Origin: Monarcha castaneiventris obscurior
Taxonomy: Eukaryota; Chordata; Aves; Passeriformes; Monarchidae
Assembly: GCA_026261815.1 (NCBI GenBank)
Contig: JAMPIT010000894.1
Location: 50,751,147 to 50,815,146, forward strand
Direction of reading: 5' to 3'
DNA length: 64,000 bases
In this document: piece after piece, positions 1 to 12,120 of the stretch
Position numbering within the stretch: position 1 is the first letter of the stretch
How the letters are laid out: the number at the start of each line of letters is the position of its first letter
Position numbers and translations under genes: made by a program
Notes under the pieces: generated by a model
The model's input: only the letters and a program-made list of their open reading frames with translations
The model's database searches: none
Told to the model about the DNA's origin: nothing

Positions 1-1460
1 AAAACCAGTAGTAAAAGAGGTAAAAGTTTGAGTGTTCTCAGAGAATGTTTAGCTTTAATCCAATAAGAAATGTTAATTTCTTCTTTGTCAGATTTCCCTC
101 CCCTTTTCTTATAGCCATTTGTAGCTGTCCGCCCCTAGCCTTATTTTAATGAGAATGGCAGCTCTAAATTCCTTCTGATCACTTTTATTTCTTAGTGGTT
201 CTAAATAAGGAAATTCCTAGAGTGTATTAATCTCACTTGGAGATGTTTAATCAACTGATCTCAAAGAGGCTGAGTCCTCTTAGGCTGTCTGTTATCACTT
301 TGGCTCTTCTGCATTGCTTGGGTCAACTGTGTTAGAATATCCACTGTTTGCATCAATTCAAACCAAGAACATTTTGAATTTGGGCTTTATACCATGAGAA
401 TAGTGAGCTTCCATAATTTCATTTTGTTACAGGCTACCCAAAAGGGGAAAAAAGGAGGAAATATGTAGTTTATGTATTGATTTGCTACAAATGAGATAAG
501 CACCTTGATTTCTCTGTTCCCTTCCATTCTTTTCTTTCTCAAGATGTTTGCCACTTTCCCCTCTCTCTTCTCCTTTTCCCTCTCCTTTCTCTTCTCCTTT
601 TCCCTCTCCTTTCTTTTTTTTTTTCCTTGTCTTTCTTCTTTCTCTTTTCTTCTTTAAGCTGCCAGGCTGAATGAGGAAACAATTACAGGATGTTGGCTTT
701 AAAAGTGTCTGGCTTTGCCAAATAAGTTTATCTTTTTTTTTCATTGTGGCTTAAAACATGCTAAACTCAAAGCCAAGTTACTAACCTAAAACTCATGGTA
801 ATTTTTTGCATCAGGCTTACAATAAACTTAGATAGTTTTTCCACAGTCCCTTTGCCAGTGATTAGTTTGGAAGATAGTATGTTTTGAATTTGCTGAGAGA
901 TCTACTGCTCTTAGCTTAGTTTTAGTTCTTTTAAAAAGCAATCAATAATGCCCATTTTGTAATAAGCAAAATTTATGAACTGACAAGCAAAATGTAATTA
1001 TAGTGGGTATTCCATACAAGAAAAAAGAGGTGATCTTAAAGCCATCTCAGCATTCTGTTTGCACTCATTTTCATTCATATAAATGATTAAGTGGTTCTGT
1101 GCTGAAACACTTCTCTCTCAAGGCTTAACATGAGTCTGGAAAAGTTGTTGCCAAAGAGTTCTATAATGAAGTCAGTGACCATTTGTATTAACTTCTCATT
1201 GTTACCCACAGACTAAATTTTTTACATTACTATTTTTATGAGTAAGGCCCTAACTCAGCAGCAACTTAGACACCTTTTGTTTTAGTGCGCTGAGGGACAT
1301 ACATTGTAAATGTGTAAATTCATAACAAAAGTGAATCCTCCATCAAAGGCTTAGGTTGACTTTGCAGTAAATAAAACTGTTTCCCTTGTCCTGCCCTCTG
1401 CTGAAAAATGGCTCCTTTTTGAATGAGCCACAAAATGATCATTCAAAAACTGTGATAAAG
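1..1460. other. Non-coding unique DNA, no gene seen
   Basis: AT-rich sequence with no recognisable exon or transposon apart from a pyrimidine-rich tract near 550-660. The one predicted frame here (minus strand, about 427-744) only translates that tract into Lys/Glu/Gly-rich low-complexity peptide and is not a gene. A sequence resembling a CTCF core on the minus strand lies near 1389-1401 (CTGCCCTCTGCTG as read on +), but one motif match is weak evidence. Confidence 0.7.
551..660 (+). repeat. Pyrimidine-rich tract with a short tandem duplication
   Basis: Nearly pure C/T on the + strand. A unit of roughly 24 bases built from CTTCTCC, TTTTCCC, TCTCC and TTT occurs about twice in tandem, followed by T-runs and CTTT blocks. 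The complementary strand is a polypurine run, which explains the Lys/Glu-rich false reading frame. Confidence 0.8.
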
Positions 1461-1530
1461 GGCCTGATCCAAAACTCAGGATTGTGAAAAATCACCTACT
1501 GAATTCAGTAGGCTTTGGGTCAAACTAAAA
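1461..1530. repeat. Old palindromic interspersed repeat (amniote 'CTGATCCAAA' type)
   Basis: The outer parts read GGCCTGATCCAAA at the left and CTTTGGGTCAAAC at the right, around an 18-base perfect palindrome (CCTACTGAATTCAGTAGG, 1495-1512). I recall this layout, an outer 'GGCCTGATCCAAA' arm with an inner 'CCATTGA...TCAATGG' palindrome, as a widespread old repeat in reptile and bird genomes. The family name cannot be given from sequence alone. The copy is diverged, and no transposase or target-site duplication is visible. Confidence 0.5.
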
Positions 1531-2604
1531 AGTGGAAATGTTAACTTCCATTTAGAGCTGGGTCAAATATGTTATGTCCATGCTGTTTAGCAATGTGTTG
1601 AAATAATATGAAGTTAAATAAACATTCTGTCTTTTAACAATCAGAAACTGCCATGGATTTTAGTACAACCTAAGCGGTTCAGGCAGTTTAGGTAAGGCCT
1701 ACCTAGTTGTGAAATTTACACATTTTAACACACTTTAGCTGCTCTTGGAAATCAGTTTATGAGTTGATTTTTCTACTTCCTTTCTGGTCATTTGTGTCCC
1801 TGCATCACCAGTTTCAGCTGCACAAACTCTTGCCAAAGGATCCCCCATACGAAGTATCAAAAAGAAAAACCAAAAGCCTTCAAGTCTGTGAGTTTTAATG
1901 TCTCCATTTATTTAGAGAAATATACATCTAACTGCAGCAGATAGATCATCAGATGGGGTCTCCAGCTGGGCCAAATATATAATATTAAACTTGTAATGGA
2001 CTATTGCAGCAGCAGCAGCAGCTCTGTAATGCATCCTGCCAACTCTGCAATAACAGACAGAGGGCATTTCTTGGGGTGCTGATTGCTTTATACCTGGCAT
2101 CTAAGAATAGTTTCTGCCAGACCTGGAGTTGTGGAAATTAAAACTTGCAAGTGTGACACCTAAACTTACTGGAAAACATGGACCAACTCTGGTAGAGAAG
2201 AAAAACCTTCACAGTGGGCTTGTTCAGTAATAAACTGGGAGATCTCTGCACATAAAGCTCTGTGGACCTCTGTGGGACTTTATATGAACAGATCACTCAG
2301 CACAAATCTTTTTTCAGGATGGAGGCCTAAGATTTAGAGTTGGAGGGGATGCAAGAAGATGAAAGGAGAACTCTAAACCTCACTCAGATACACTTCTCAG
2401 TGCAGCAGAGCAACACAATGACAGCTATTGTTATGCTAGATGCAAATTCCAGCTGCAAACATTACACTGGTTTTCCTGCAGATTTTAAAAAAAAGAAACA
2501 TTTCAGATACCCGTATTTCATTTGTGGGAAGCAGAATAATGATGCTGTCAGCTACTGGGCAGAAGATAATTTATATACTGTGTGCGAAACTTACTTTTCA
2601 TTAA

Positions 2605-2624
2605 ATTAGGCCTAGAGGCCTAAT
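2605..2624. repeat. Perfect 9+2+9 inverted repeat
   Basis: ATTAGGCCT and its exact complement AGGCCTAAT are separated by only AG. It may be a chance palindrome or a remnant of a longer symmetric element. The arms do not extend usefully outward. Confidence 0.8.
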
Positions 2625-3489
2625 GCTTATGTGGATTTAACTTGTGAGATTAGCAAGAAGCATATATTCCATAGGCTTATAGCAAAGAACAGTATAATTT
2701 TGTTGTTATTACTTTACAACCAAGTAGATTATCTGTAATTGTTACTATTCACTCATTTTAAGTTTATTTAGCTTTTATTGTGAAGAGGAAAAATAAAAGG
2801 TTGGAACCAAATCCTGACCTAGTGAGATTTCAGCAGATTTATCTTCAGTTCCTTGATGAAACTTTGAGATACCTGCATTTAAGGCAGACTGATTGGCAAC
2901 TTTGCAAAACTTATTTCCTTGTCACAGAATCCTACTTATCTTAAAACCCCAGGAACAATGCTTGTGCTTTTTATCTCCTCCCAGTCTCAAGGTCCTCGCA
3001 GGGATGTGAACCACACTAGGCATGAACATCCTACAGTGAATCTCTGAGGATTTTGAAGGTGTTGCTCTCTCCTGCTGGCATTGGCTCATGTTAATGTGAT
3101 GTTAAAGCAGAGAGATTTCAGCTCATGAGACTTATCCTGAGAACCTCCTGCAACTTCAGCCTCTTTTCAGGCTGTGTAGTTTATTTGTGTCTGTGCTAGA
3201 GGAGAGATAGTGGTAGTAATGGTAATGACCACTTTAGAAATGCAAGACAGATCCACAAATAAGCATGAATGCTAGAAAGTATTCTGTCTGGTGGAAAAGG
3301 GAGGGTAAGCAGTGTTTCCAACGAGCCCAATTTCCACTTTGAAAAACTGAATTTCACTCTGTGTCTTGAAGTCCATATTTTCTGTTAGAAACCTCTGTTT
3401 GGTTCTGTGTTATTGAACTTTGTGACATGATAGCAATTAGAAGACACTTAACTGAGAGAGAGGAAACAGTATGTTATAGAAACCTTTTC

Positions 3490-3518
3490 TTAAAAAAAAA
3501 AAGAAAGAAAGAAAAAGA
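3490..3518 (+). repeat. A-run with (GAAA)n
   Basis: A run of A followed by three to four GAAA units. Low-complexity tract. Confidence 0.8.
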
Positions 3519-6500
3519 ACAATTTTCAATATTGAAGTGATTAGAACCTGTCATTTCATGTTGTTGTTTGCAAGTTGACATAAATGACAGGACAAAGGAG
3601 CATACATGGAAAGAAGATGAAAATTCAGAACAGATGTCAGGAAGCATTTTTCATGCTGAATGTGCACAGTGGCCAACCAGGTAAGGCAAAAGCATTTTCC
3701 CATTTAGGAAATAATTAGATGGCCTATCACGGACAAGATGGCTTTCCAAATTTCCCTTTTCTCTAATTTCCTTACATTCTTATTGTACTCTGACTGCTAT
3801 TCAGTTTTCTCGAAAGGATGTTTCATCCTCTGGATGAGCTTAGTTCTCACAGCAATGGATGAACTATTAACTGCTAAGTGATCAGCTACTTAGCTAGAGA
3901 TTATCCTGTCCATAATATTTCGTCTTGTTATGCTGAAGGTCTAGCAATGCACACATTTTGAAGTTCAGAGTTTCTGAACATTTTCATCAGCTACAAGAAC
4001 AAGGCCTGGAGAAAGTCAGAGGGACAGAAAACATGCTGTTATTATCTTATGGAGTCTGATTATTTTAAGTGATTAAGATGCTACACAGAAAATGAATCAG
4101 AGACATAACTTGGGAAAAAAAAAATTAAATGGACAAATGCACCTCCCCCAAGGTGAATGTGTTTCTGGAATCTTTGCTTTAGTTCAAGCTTCACTTGCAA
4201 ATCTGATACAGGCTCCCTGTGTAATCTTGCTGCCAGTCCTTTATACCCTCCTGCCACATCTTTCGTGTTCATAGATTAGGACAGTTTTATTTTCTCAGGT
4301 TAATATGAATGTGAAGCTGTAATTATTTTGAGCATTGACATTAGACATCTCCAAGTATCAGTCAGCACTAAGTTAATTTTTTATGCCTGTGATTCTCATT
4401 TTGGTAAAGTGTTGGCCAATAAAAGTTCATATATTAAACCTATTTGAGTGTGATGGATGGATAATGCCCACTGAGGACAGTGTTGAGACTCAGGTCTAGA
4501 AATCTGAGGACTTTGGTTTGCAAAAATTCTTTTCCAGGAACTGCACAGCGAGACTATTAAAAGTTGTTAACTATGGGCTGCGTTTCCAAGCTAATGATTT
4601 CCCTCATGTAAAATGTAGTTTTTTGCCCCAACCCAAGCACCCATAGTTTCAGTGCTAAGTGATGTCACCAATATTCTCAATTTAAAGCCATTTACCTGAT
4701 AAATAAATAAAAGAACTTGATTTTCATATTTGTGGAAATCACTCAGTGAAGATGCTACTGGCTTGCTTTTAAAATATGGATTCCAGCATTAATAATATAA
4801 ATTGAAAATGTCTTAATTAACAATGTCCAATTTGGACATATAATTATGAATATTTTAAGTAAGTCAATGATGCTGAAATATATAGTAGCTCTGAGAAGAA
4901 TTCTCACTGTAAATGTTGTACAGGAGAGAATGATCAGGTCTAGTTTTTAATAGATATGTCTATTCTTTTTCCTTCCTTTCCATAGGCATAAAAGGGAAAA
5001 GAAAGGACAAGAAGGAAGTCTTTATACCACATACAATCATATTAATTTAAAAATCACTGTTCCTTATCATAAACCTTTTATTTCTTTCACCTCTGCACTA
5101 CTGAAAATATCCATTTCCTGCCTTACTTTTCAACACTTTTTATCCTTTGCTGTCATACTCAAGGCTATTCTTCACTTCCTTTGCACAGCTCTGACGTTAG
5201 TAGCAGCAACAATTTGAAATCAGATTTATTATTTTGATTCAAATAGCAGAAGTCATAGCATGAGCCTAGAATTATGCATTTTTATTTAGATGAATTATTT
5301 GTATTCCTTCCTACATGCTTTCTTCCTTCTGTGATGGTTAGTTGAATTTTGGTTATGTTTTCAAGGTGGGGTTTTTTCAGAAATATGAAACTATGAACTA
5401 TATGTTAAAAAAATAGAAAAAAAGGTACTTGTAAAATGATTTGATCAAGAAACTGCCTTTTTAAAGGAAAAGATTGGTAAAGTTCATTTTATTTAATATT
5501 AATTAAGTTAAATAACTAATTTAATTGAACTCTGCAGTTGACAGAAGCAGAAGCATCACTAATAGGTGAAATATTCCATAGCAGGGTGGGCTGAATTGAC
5601 CATTAGCAGTGTTTAGGCAGCTTCCATTCATACATCTGCACCTAGGCCACAGAATCTCACTTCAGAAGCAGTGAAGACGTACCTAAAATTGATATTTGGC
5701 CATGTTGTACAGTGAAATTACCTGAAAAATATTTTACACTTGTTGCCTTCAATCTACAGTTTATATTTTCTAGGTTAGAAATTTTTAGTGTTTCAACTTT
5801 TCTGATTCAGTTAGGGAGAAGACCTTAAACTAAAATAATATGTTCAAGTCTTCCCTCGTGTCCCTGCTATGAATTCACAGTGCTATAGTACAGTGCAAAA
5901 AGTTTCTGCTTAGTGGTCATCTTGGCATGAATATTTCGCAATAAATCAGTCTGACAAGAGTCTGAAAATGTCATGGACCAACTCAACAATTGAACCATAT
6001 TAGTATTTTAATTAATGCAACATGGCATATGAAGTATACCATGTGCACCAAGATCCTGTAAAATCAAGGAACAAATAAAAAACCCTTATCAAACCAAGTA
6101 CTAAAAATACTTAGTACTATAATTCAACTTGCAGTTAGCAAGCAAACATTTTCAAACCAGTATTTTCAGTAATATTAGGGGAGACGAAATATGCCCTTAA
6201 TATGCCTGGGTTTCCCTCTAAGATACAAAGTATATGGACTTGCTCATACAGTTAAGGTTAACCTTCCAGATATCTGTAAAACAGAGATATTAATTTGCTA
6301 AGAATCTGTACTTCAGAAGAAAAGCCATTGTAGGGGACAAGGAGTTTCGATAAAATGCATTTTGTGCTGCATGCAGTTACAGGACCAATTGTTGACTCTT
6401 TAAAACCCTTAGAACAGATCTTTGATTGCAAATGAGAGCCGAATGAAAACCCAGGCTCTGCCATAGATAGTTTCTTGGTGTCACAGGGAACCCAGCATTT

Positions 6501-7079
6501 CTGTACATGGCTTTTTTTCCCTTCAAGGGAACGGTAAGGTTAAATTTGAAAATATATTTTCAAATTCTGAGAGGAAATGGCTATGCATATACAACATATT
6601 ATTGCTAACAAGATCGTTATATTGTGTCAATTGGCATAGTTGTGTTCTGGAAAATAGTTCCCATATCATTATTAGCCATGACTATTCCAAGAGGAAGTTT
6701 TAAGTACAATACTACAAAATGGAGCTCTTTTGAGCATATTTTCTTTATGTTTATGTCCCACTGAAAGCAATAACTGGCCCTTTTAAAATATAAAGCATTA
6801 TTTCCTTTGCAGCTTCCAGTGCTGAAAGCACTAAATAAAGAAAAAAAATTTAAAAATTATGTGAATCATTCATCTTTTCTTCCACATGCTTTGTTAATGT
6901 ATACAGCAATGGAGAATTTTAAGAGATTCTTTTGATGCGATGTTAAGAGCAAATTATCCTAATTCAGTCCAATTTATACATGAGAATAACTGGCTCAAAG
7001 CAGTCCTATGATCAATGTATCTATGACTACCTTAAATACATTTACTGAGCATTATGGCTACAGATAATAGCCTTGCAGG

Positions 7080-7760
7080 TTAAATTGTTATACAGGTTTG
7101 GGTTTTTTAAATTGATTTTAAAAGGTCAAAATTTTTAAATGATACTGTTATTTAAATGTAGGGTGAAGGTTTAAGTACAAATCACTCTAAGGTAACTTTT
7201 TTTAAGAGCAGGCTAATGCAGTATTATGTTTTATGGTGCAATAAAATTATGTGCTAAAATTATGCTCATAAATGCAGGCAAATGTAAACCAAGCTATTAG
7301 TTATGTTTTCTCAGATAAAAGTGATTAGCATAGCTATCAAACTCTTCTCCCATTTGAATAACAGAATTATGTCTGAAATCTAAGGCGTGTTTGCTAAAGC
7401 TGAGTCTTAAAAAGAAATGTAAATCCAGCTATCAATGTTGTGTTTGAAAGCGAATGCAATGGTCTGCCCATCATTCTGCTAACAACTGAGAGCAGAGGAA
7501 CATGACCCAAATTGCAGTGAAACACATCAATATGAAATGTGCCTGAAACACTATTTTGGAAGTCATTCTTAGCACTTTATCATAATCTCCTTACTGCTGA
7601 TCAGACTTATTTAAAAACCATTGTGGTTTGTTTAAACATAAGAGTGATGAAAGAGTCTTTTAGCAACAGTCACTGTGAGACAAAGTTTCATGTATAATTC
7701 ATGAAGTATGTGGTCATCTACTAGCAAATTAATTTCCATTTGACAGCTATACTTCTGGTA
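7080..7760. promoter_or_regulatory. Candidate conserved non-coding element
   Basis: Balanced, non-repetitive AT-rich sequence with several TAAT/ATTA homeodomain-type cores, a TGATCAGA site, AACCATTGTGGTTTG (a near-palindrome with a Runt-type TGTGGTTT, about 7617-7631) and retained CpGs in GGCGTG and AAGCGAATG. No transposon signature is present. This resembles vertebrate developmental enhancers by texture only. Conservation cannot be seen from one sequence, so the boundaries are arbitrary. Confidence 0.22.
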
Positions 7761-8415
7761 GTGTCCTCTCAGGAAGGCACATAGTATATAATTAAATTCT
7801 GAACAGAACAAATTAAATGCTGATTACTTCATAAACAATTTCAAGGCTTGAATATTGTTACCTGTCTTTATAGGATCAAAACAGGATATTCTGACAATGA
7901 TGAACGAATATATTTTCTCAACCCAGTATCCAATTTTTTTCTAATGCCTAAGGGTTAAAATTTCTACTGGAAAATCCAACTGTGGAAAAAAAAATCCCAA
8001 CTGAAGAGCCAGCTCCCACTGCAAACCTGCAAGGAGCTTTCTCTACCTGTGGCTTTCCTGTAATGTTAATGTTGATTTCTCACAGGCAACATTTAGTATT
8101 TTAGATACAAACCACTGCCTAGATACATGCACTCTTTCTTTTGCATCTTCTTTGCCTCCCTCCTTTACCCCCTTAAATTTGGTTAATCCAAGTAACTTGA
8201 CGGATATTTGCTAAACTGATGAGAGGAAAGATTACAGATGACTGACTAACCACAGGAATTACTTCTTATTGTTTGCAATAAAAACTATTGCAATAAAAGA
8301 TAAACTACTAAATAAAATGTTACAAAGGTCTTCAAGCAGTCATGGAATGAAGAACACTGCAGGGAAGTTTTGCACATGATCTTGCTGAACAGGAATTTTG
8401 TTGAGATTTCTACCA
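7761..8415. other. Non-coding unique DNA, no gene seen
   Basis: Ordinary AT-rich sequence leading into a CR1 fragment. I recognise no motif or reading frame of note. Confidence 0.6.
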
Positions 8416-8556
8416 TGTTCCCCATCCCTGGCAGCGTTCCAGGCCAGGTTGGATGGAGCTCTGAGCAACCTGGTCTAGAGGAAGGTGTCCCTACCCACGG
8501 CAGGGGGTTGGACCTAGATGATCTCTAAGGTCCCTTCCAACACAAACTCTTCTATG
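8416..8556 (+). mobile_element. CR1 LINE fragment, 3' end
   Basis: Matches the 3' untranslated end of the chicken-repeat-1 non-LTR retrotransposon family. It has GGCCAGGTTGGATGGAGCTC, GAGCAACCTGGTCTAG, a GGTGTCCCT..GGCAGGGGGTTGG block, GATGATCTCTAAGGTCCCTT and TTCTATG at the end. CR1 copies are usually cut off at the 5' end and finish in short ATTCTATG-type repeats rather than poly(A), as here. No coding part (reverse transcriptase) remains. The orientation is + and several CpGs have decayed, so it is not recent. Confidence 0.95.
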
Positions 8557-9138
8557 TTTCATACTTGTAATGCAATGTGAGGTTTAGCTTGTGCTGGCAA
8601 CTGCAGTGTAAATTCTTAAAGACAATCTTGCATATGCTGGAGTCTCCTACTGCCTTCACTCTCCTTTGCCTATCCTACTCACATTAAGTTAGCAGAGATG
8701 CACTACCATGCCCTAAAATTCAGCTTTCTACGTATAGGATTTTTGCCAGTTTTTGAAACACTGGATAAACAGCTAGACTTCTGTTTACAATAGAAGCACA
8801 TTTTTCTGCATGTTGACACACCATCATTTATCAATCAAATGTATTTCAATTTATGCTATGCCTTGATTATCTTTTTTCTCTGGAAATACTGAGGTATAAC
8901 ATACATAAAAAGGGCAGCAAAAGATTCCTGTACAATGTAGTGACAGAAATAGCCTTTCAGTAATGCAGACCAAGAAAATTTATCAAGAAAGAAAATGTGC
9001 TTAATTCATAGATAATTTGATAAGATGACAAGAGTAAACCTGAAGGTATTCAGATGATAAACATGTGATAATAGGCACGGGGGGTGTATACAATGTTATA
9101 ACATTGATGCATGTTAGTATTACACAAAGATAAGGGTT

Positions 9139-9174
9139 CACACCATATTCAGTTGTGTAAGACCCACTGGTCAA
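9139..9174 (+). repeat. Direct repeat, left copy
   Basis: Matches 9874-9909 at about 31 of 36 bases, sharing ACACCATATTCA and AAGACCCACTGG. The two copies are 735 bases apart in the same orientation. They may be ends of a decayed element or a local duplication. Confidence 0.75.
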
Positions 9175-9873
9175 GAAGTCTGCACACTCTCTCCCTTCCC
9201 AGTCAAAGCAGGAGTGACTGGACTTGGATCATGATGGTGCAGGCCATACCCAGTCAAGTTTTGAAGGAAGAAGTATAAGGAAACTGTTAGTAGATGCTGC
9301 CTGCCATTGGATTTGTTTGGTTTTGTGCCAATGACAAAAGTATCTAAAATTAGCTGATGTGGAATACTGGATTTGATAGCTCACACAATTCCTCTGGTTT
9401 GAATCGTATGAAGAGGAAAATGGTTTTGTATTATCAGGGCTGGGATGTATGGAACACTGTTTTGCATGACATTCTTTCCTCTTCACAGTTGTATCAGTGA
9501 GAAGCTGTTTTATGATCTGAAAGGAGAGACAGTGATGAGACAGGGAAGAAGAACTGAGTTCTGGAAATGCAGGGAAAGGTAGGGAAAGGATATCAGGGTT
9601 GGCCAGAATGACTAAAGAAATAAACTTAGAAATAACTAAGAAATAAACTAAGCTGTAAGCTAAAGAAATAGGGAATATACAGATACAGGGAAAATAAAAA
9701 ATCCAGGTTTAACAAGAGTAAAAATGAGTGAAACTGCTTGAGGGTGAGAACATCAGCACAAAGATTAATGGTGAGCAGTGGCAGCAACTGCCGCATCAAA
9801 ACCATACCGAGTTTGGAAAAGTTACAATAGTAAAATCTAAAAGGGAACACATTCCATGTGCTAAATCTGAGTT

Positions 9874-9909
9874 GACACCATATTCAATTTTTTAAGACCC
9901 ACTGGACAA
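9874..9909 (+). repeat. Direct repeat, right copy
   Basis: Partner of 9139-9174, with about five substitutions. Similarity fades quickly on both sides, so it is not a long segmental duplication. Confidence 0.75.
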
Positions 9910-10270
9910 TAACTGTATCTAGGAAATACCATCAGATGGCCAAAATGTGAGGCATGATGTTACATGTGCTGAAAAAGCTGTCATGCTGCAGTGTCTGTTA
10001 AACACAAGCTGAAAGAACAGTATAAACTGCCAGTAAATATAAAGTGAAATGAAAACAAACACTGCAGTGCATGACTTCCTGTGGGATTTGATATTAATCC
10101 CCACTTATGAGGAGTAGTCTGTACAACATATTTTCCCTAGGGGACTTGTGAGTTATCCAGCTAATCCTTATTCAAGGCATATGATTTGTATCCGGCAAGA
10201 AATCACACAGAATTTTTTCAATTAGCTCCAAATATACAGTATTGATAATAAAGTCTGTGTGATTAGATTT

Positions 10271-10285
10271 AAAAAAAAAAAAAAA
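10271..10285 (+). repeat. A15 run
   Basis: Homopolymer tract. No polyadenylation signal is placed correctly upstream, so I do not read it as a retrocopy tail. Confidence 0.9.
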
Positions 10286-11074
10286 TCCTTGGAAAACAAG
10301 CTTAATGTGCACATTCCATTATGCAGTGATCAGTGCTCTAACTTAGGAAGAGTAAGTTTAAACATCTGATTATCTTGTTATAAGGTCTGTTTGGACTCAG
10401 TTAATAGCCTTTATGTTTTCAGTAATTTCTTATCCTCTTATTACCTACACTTTTATAATACAAATTACAGATTAATTGTCTTCATCAGTTCCCTAGTTGA
10501 GTCCCTAGTGATCGTTGTGTTGTCTGTGCTGGTTTTGAGCTCTCCTGTGTTTACCATTTGAACACAGCTTTTCCAGATTCAGTTTCCTCTGCCTGATATG
10601 TTCTCCCCTCCCTGCTGACAGTATCTGTACCTTCCCCATCCTATGGAAGAGAAAAACTAAAAAGCTTAGAGCAAGATATTTTGCTGGTTGTCATATAAAA
10701 GACACTGGCATAGAATCTTGGGTCACGACTAGATACTTTAATGTGTGTTTGTTCCTTTCTTCTTTGAATAGAACAATGTTTAATGGCAACTAAATCTAAC
10801 TTAATTCTGATAACTTGAATACTGGAATTCTTTAATAGACCTTTCAGAAGAGAGATAATTCAGTTCCCTGTGAGCAAAAACAGGTGAAGTCCACTCTTTC
10901 AAAGACCACAGTGTATATCACACAGGCTTGGCTGAAATGTTAGCTGGGGTTCAGTGCTTTCAAAAAAGCTTTGTGAGATGGGAGAATGGTCTGTGTTAGC
11001 AATTAGATCCTTTCCTAAGCTAAGCCTGGGTGTACATTTAGGCATTGTACATTTTTAGTTTGGGCAAAAATACC

Positions 11075-11108
11075 TTTTCATGTTTCAATTTTATTTTTCA
11101 TGTTTCAA
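11075..11108 (+). repeat. Short tandem duplication, 20-base period
   Basis: The 14-mer TTTTCATGTTTCAA occurs at 11075-11088 and again, exactly, at 11095-11108. Confidence 0.9.
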
Positions 11109-12120
11109 GACTGACTGGAAGACAAAAATACCAGATGTTACATATTTGTTACTTCTTGTAGTAACATGCATGTGGTACGTATGCAGCAAATATTCCAAAG
11201 ACTGAATCTTGGCATGGGACTACTAGCATGCTAAATATAGAAATTACATTGTTCAGACTTTTATTTCAAAAGTTCAAATTTGGTATGTTGCTGCTTATTT
11301 AAATACACATAAGGAGGTGGAAAGGATATAGGATATTTTAAGTTTTCCCAAATTTTCTTTAAGCAACATTTTCTATGCAGCTGGCAGCTCTTTATTTCCA
11401 CTGAGATGAGAAAATTTGCCAGAAATCCTTGCTAATGAAACATAGACTGAGTTTGTCCATTTATTTAAAATACACAGATTATCAATTTACATTTTTTACG
11501 GAACTGTTTTAACACAGTAAGTGTAGATAAGGGTGAATGATTTCAGAAAGGATGAAGAACTTTGCTTTCTCAGAATCTCACAGGACCTTTCATTAATCTC
11601 TTGGGACTGTAACAGGGAATTTAACAGTGTATTGAAGTTGTTAGGTGCTGACAGTCCCAGCCTCAGCTCTGAGAATATCCTTTTGGGAGTTTGGGTGATT
11701 TGATCTGCATACCTGCTAGTTTGCATATATGTGTTAAGATTAATACCAGTTTTATGTCTGTGATTTATTGCGTAGGAGCATAGTTTCTTCTAAATGGGTT
11801 TCTGCTGTGAGGGAAAGAGAATATTTTGACTTTGTAGTCTATGATTTTCCCATATTCGTTTTAAATGTGGGCTTTTTCTTTTTACGTCTCCTACAAGTGG
11901 TAGAATTTTAAATCCTGAAGCCAGCAATTTCCCCAGTTAATTTTGGGAAGATGCCACAGAAGCTATTGAGCCCATAAAATTCACTTTCTAACCGTTCCCA
12001 TGACTGAACAACTGCAATAGCTTTGCTGTTAGAACTGTGTTTGGGCTTCAGCTCAATATTTGCTGAGTCAGAAGGAGAATTTCTATCTGCTTGGCCTTTC
12101 TGCTGCTTCATACAACAGTC

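Larger units (their letters stand above)
1531..7079. other. Non-coding unique DNA, no gene seen
   Basis: AT-rich unique sequence. I see a CAG-type run of five units at about 2006-2021 (GCAGCAGCAGCAGCAG), a 20-base inverted repeat at 2605-2624, an A/GA-rich patch near 3490-3518, and scattered A and T runs. No splice-flanked open segment, RNA gene or named transposon stands out. Predicted frames of 60-89 codons here look random. Confidence 0.6.
8557..12120. other. Non-coding DNA, no gene seen
   Basis: Mostly unique AT-rich sequence. It holds a diverged 36-base direct repeat at 9139-9174 and 9874-9909, an A15 run at 10271-10285 and a 20-base-period duplication at 11075-11108. Frames of 61-85 codons on the minus strand between 9.2 and 12.1 kb have no recognisable domain and are treated as chance. 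Confidence 0.55.

Noticed and set aside
2006..2021. CAG/GCA repeat as a coding polyglutamine tract
   Set aside because: Only about five units and no supporting exon structure.
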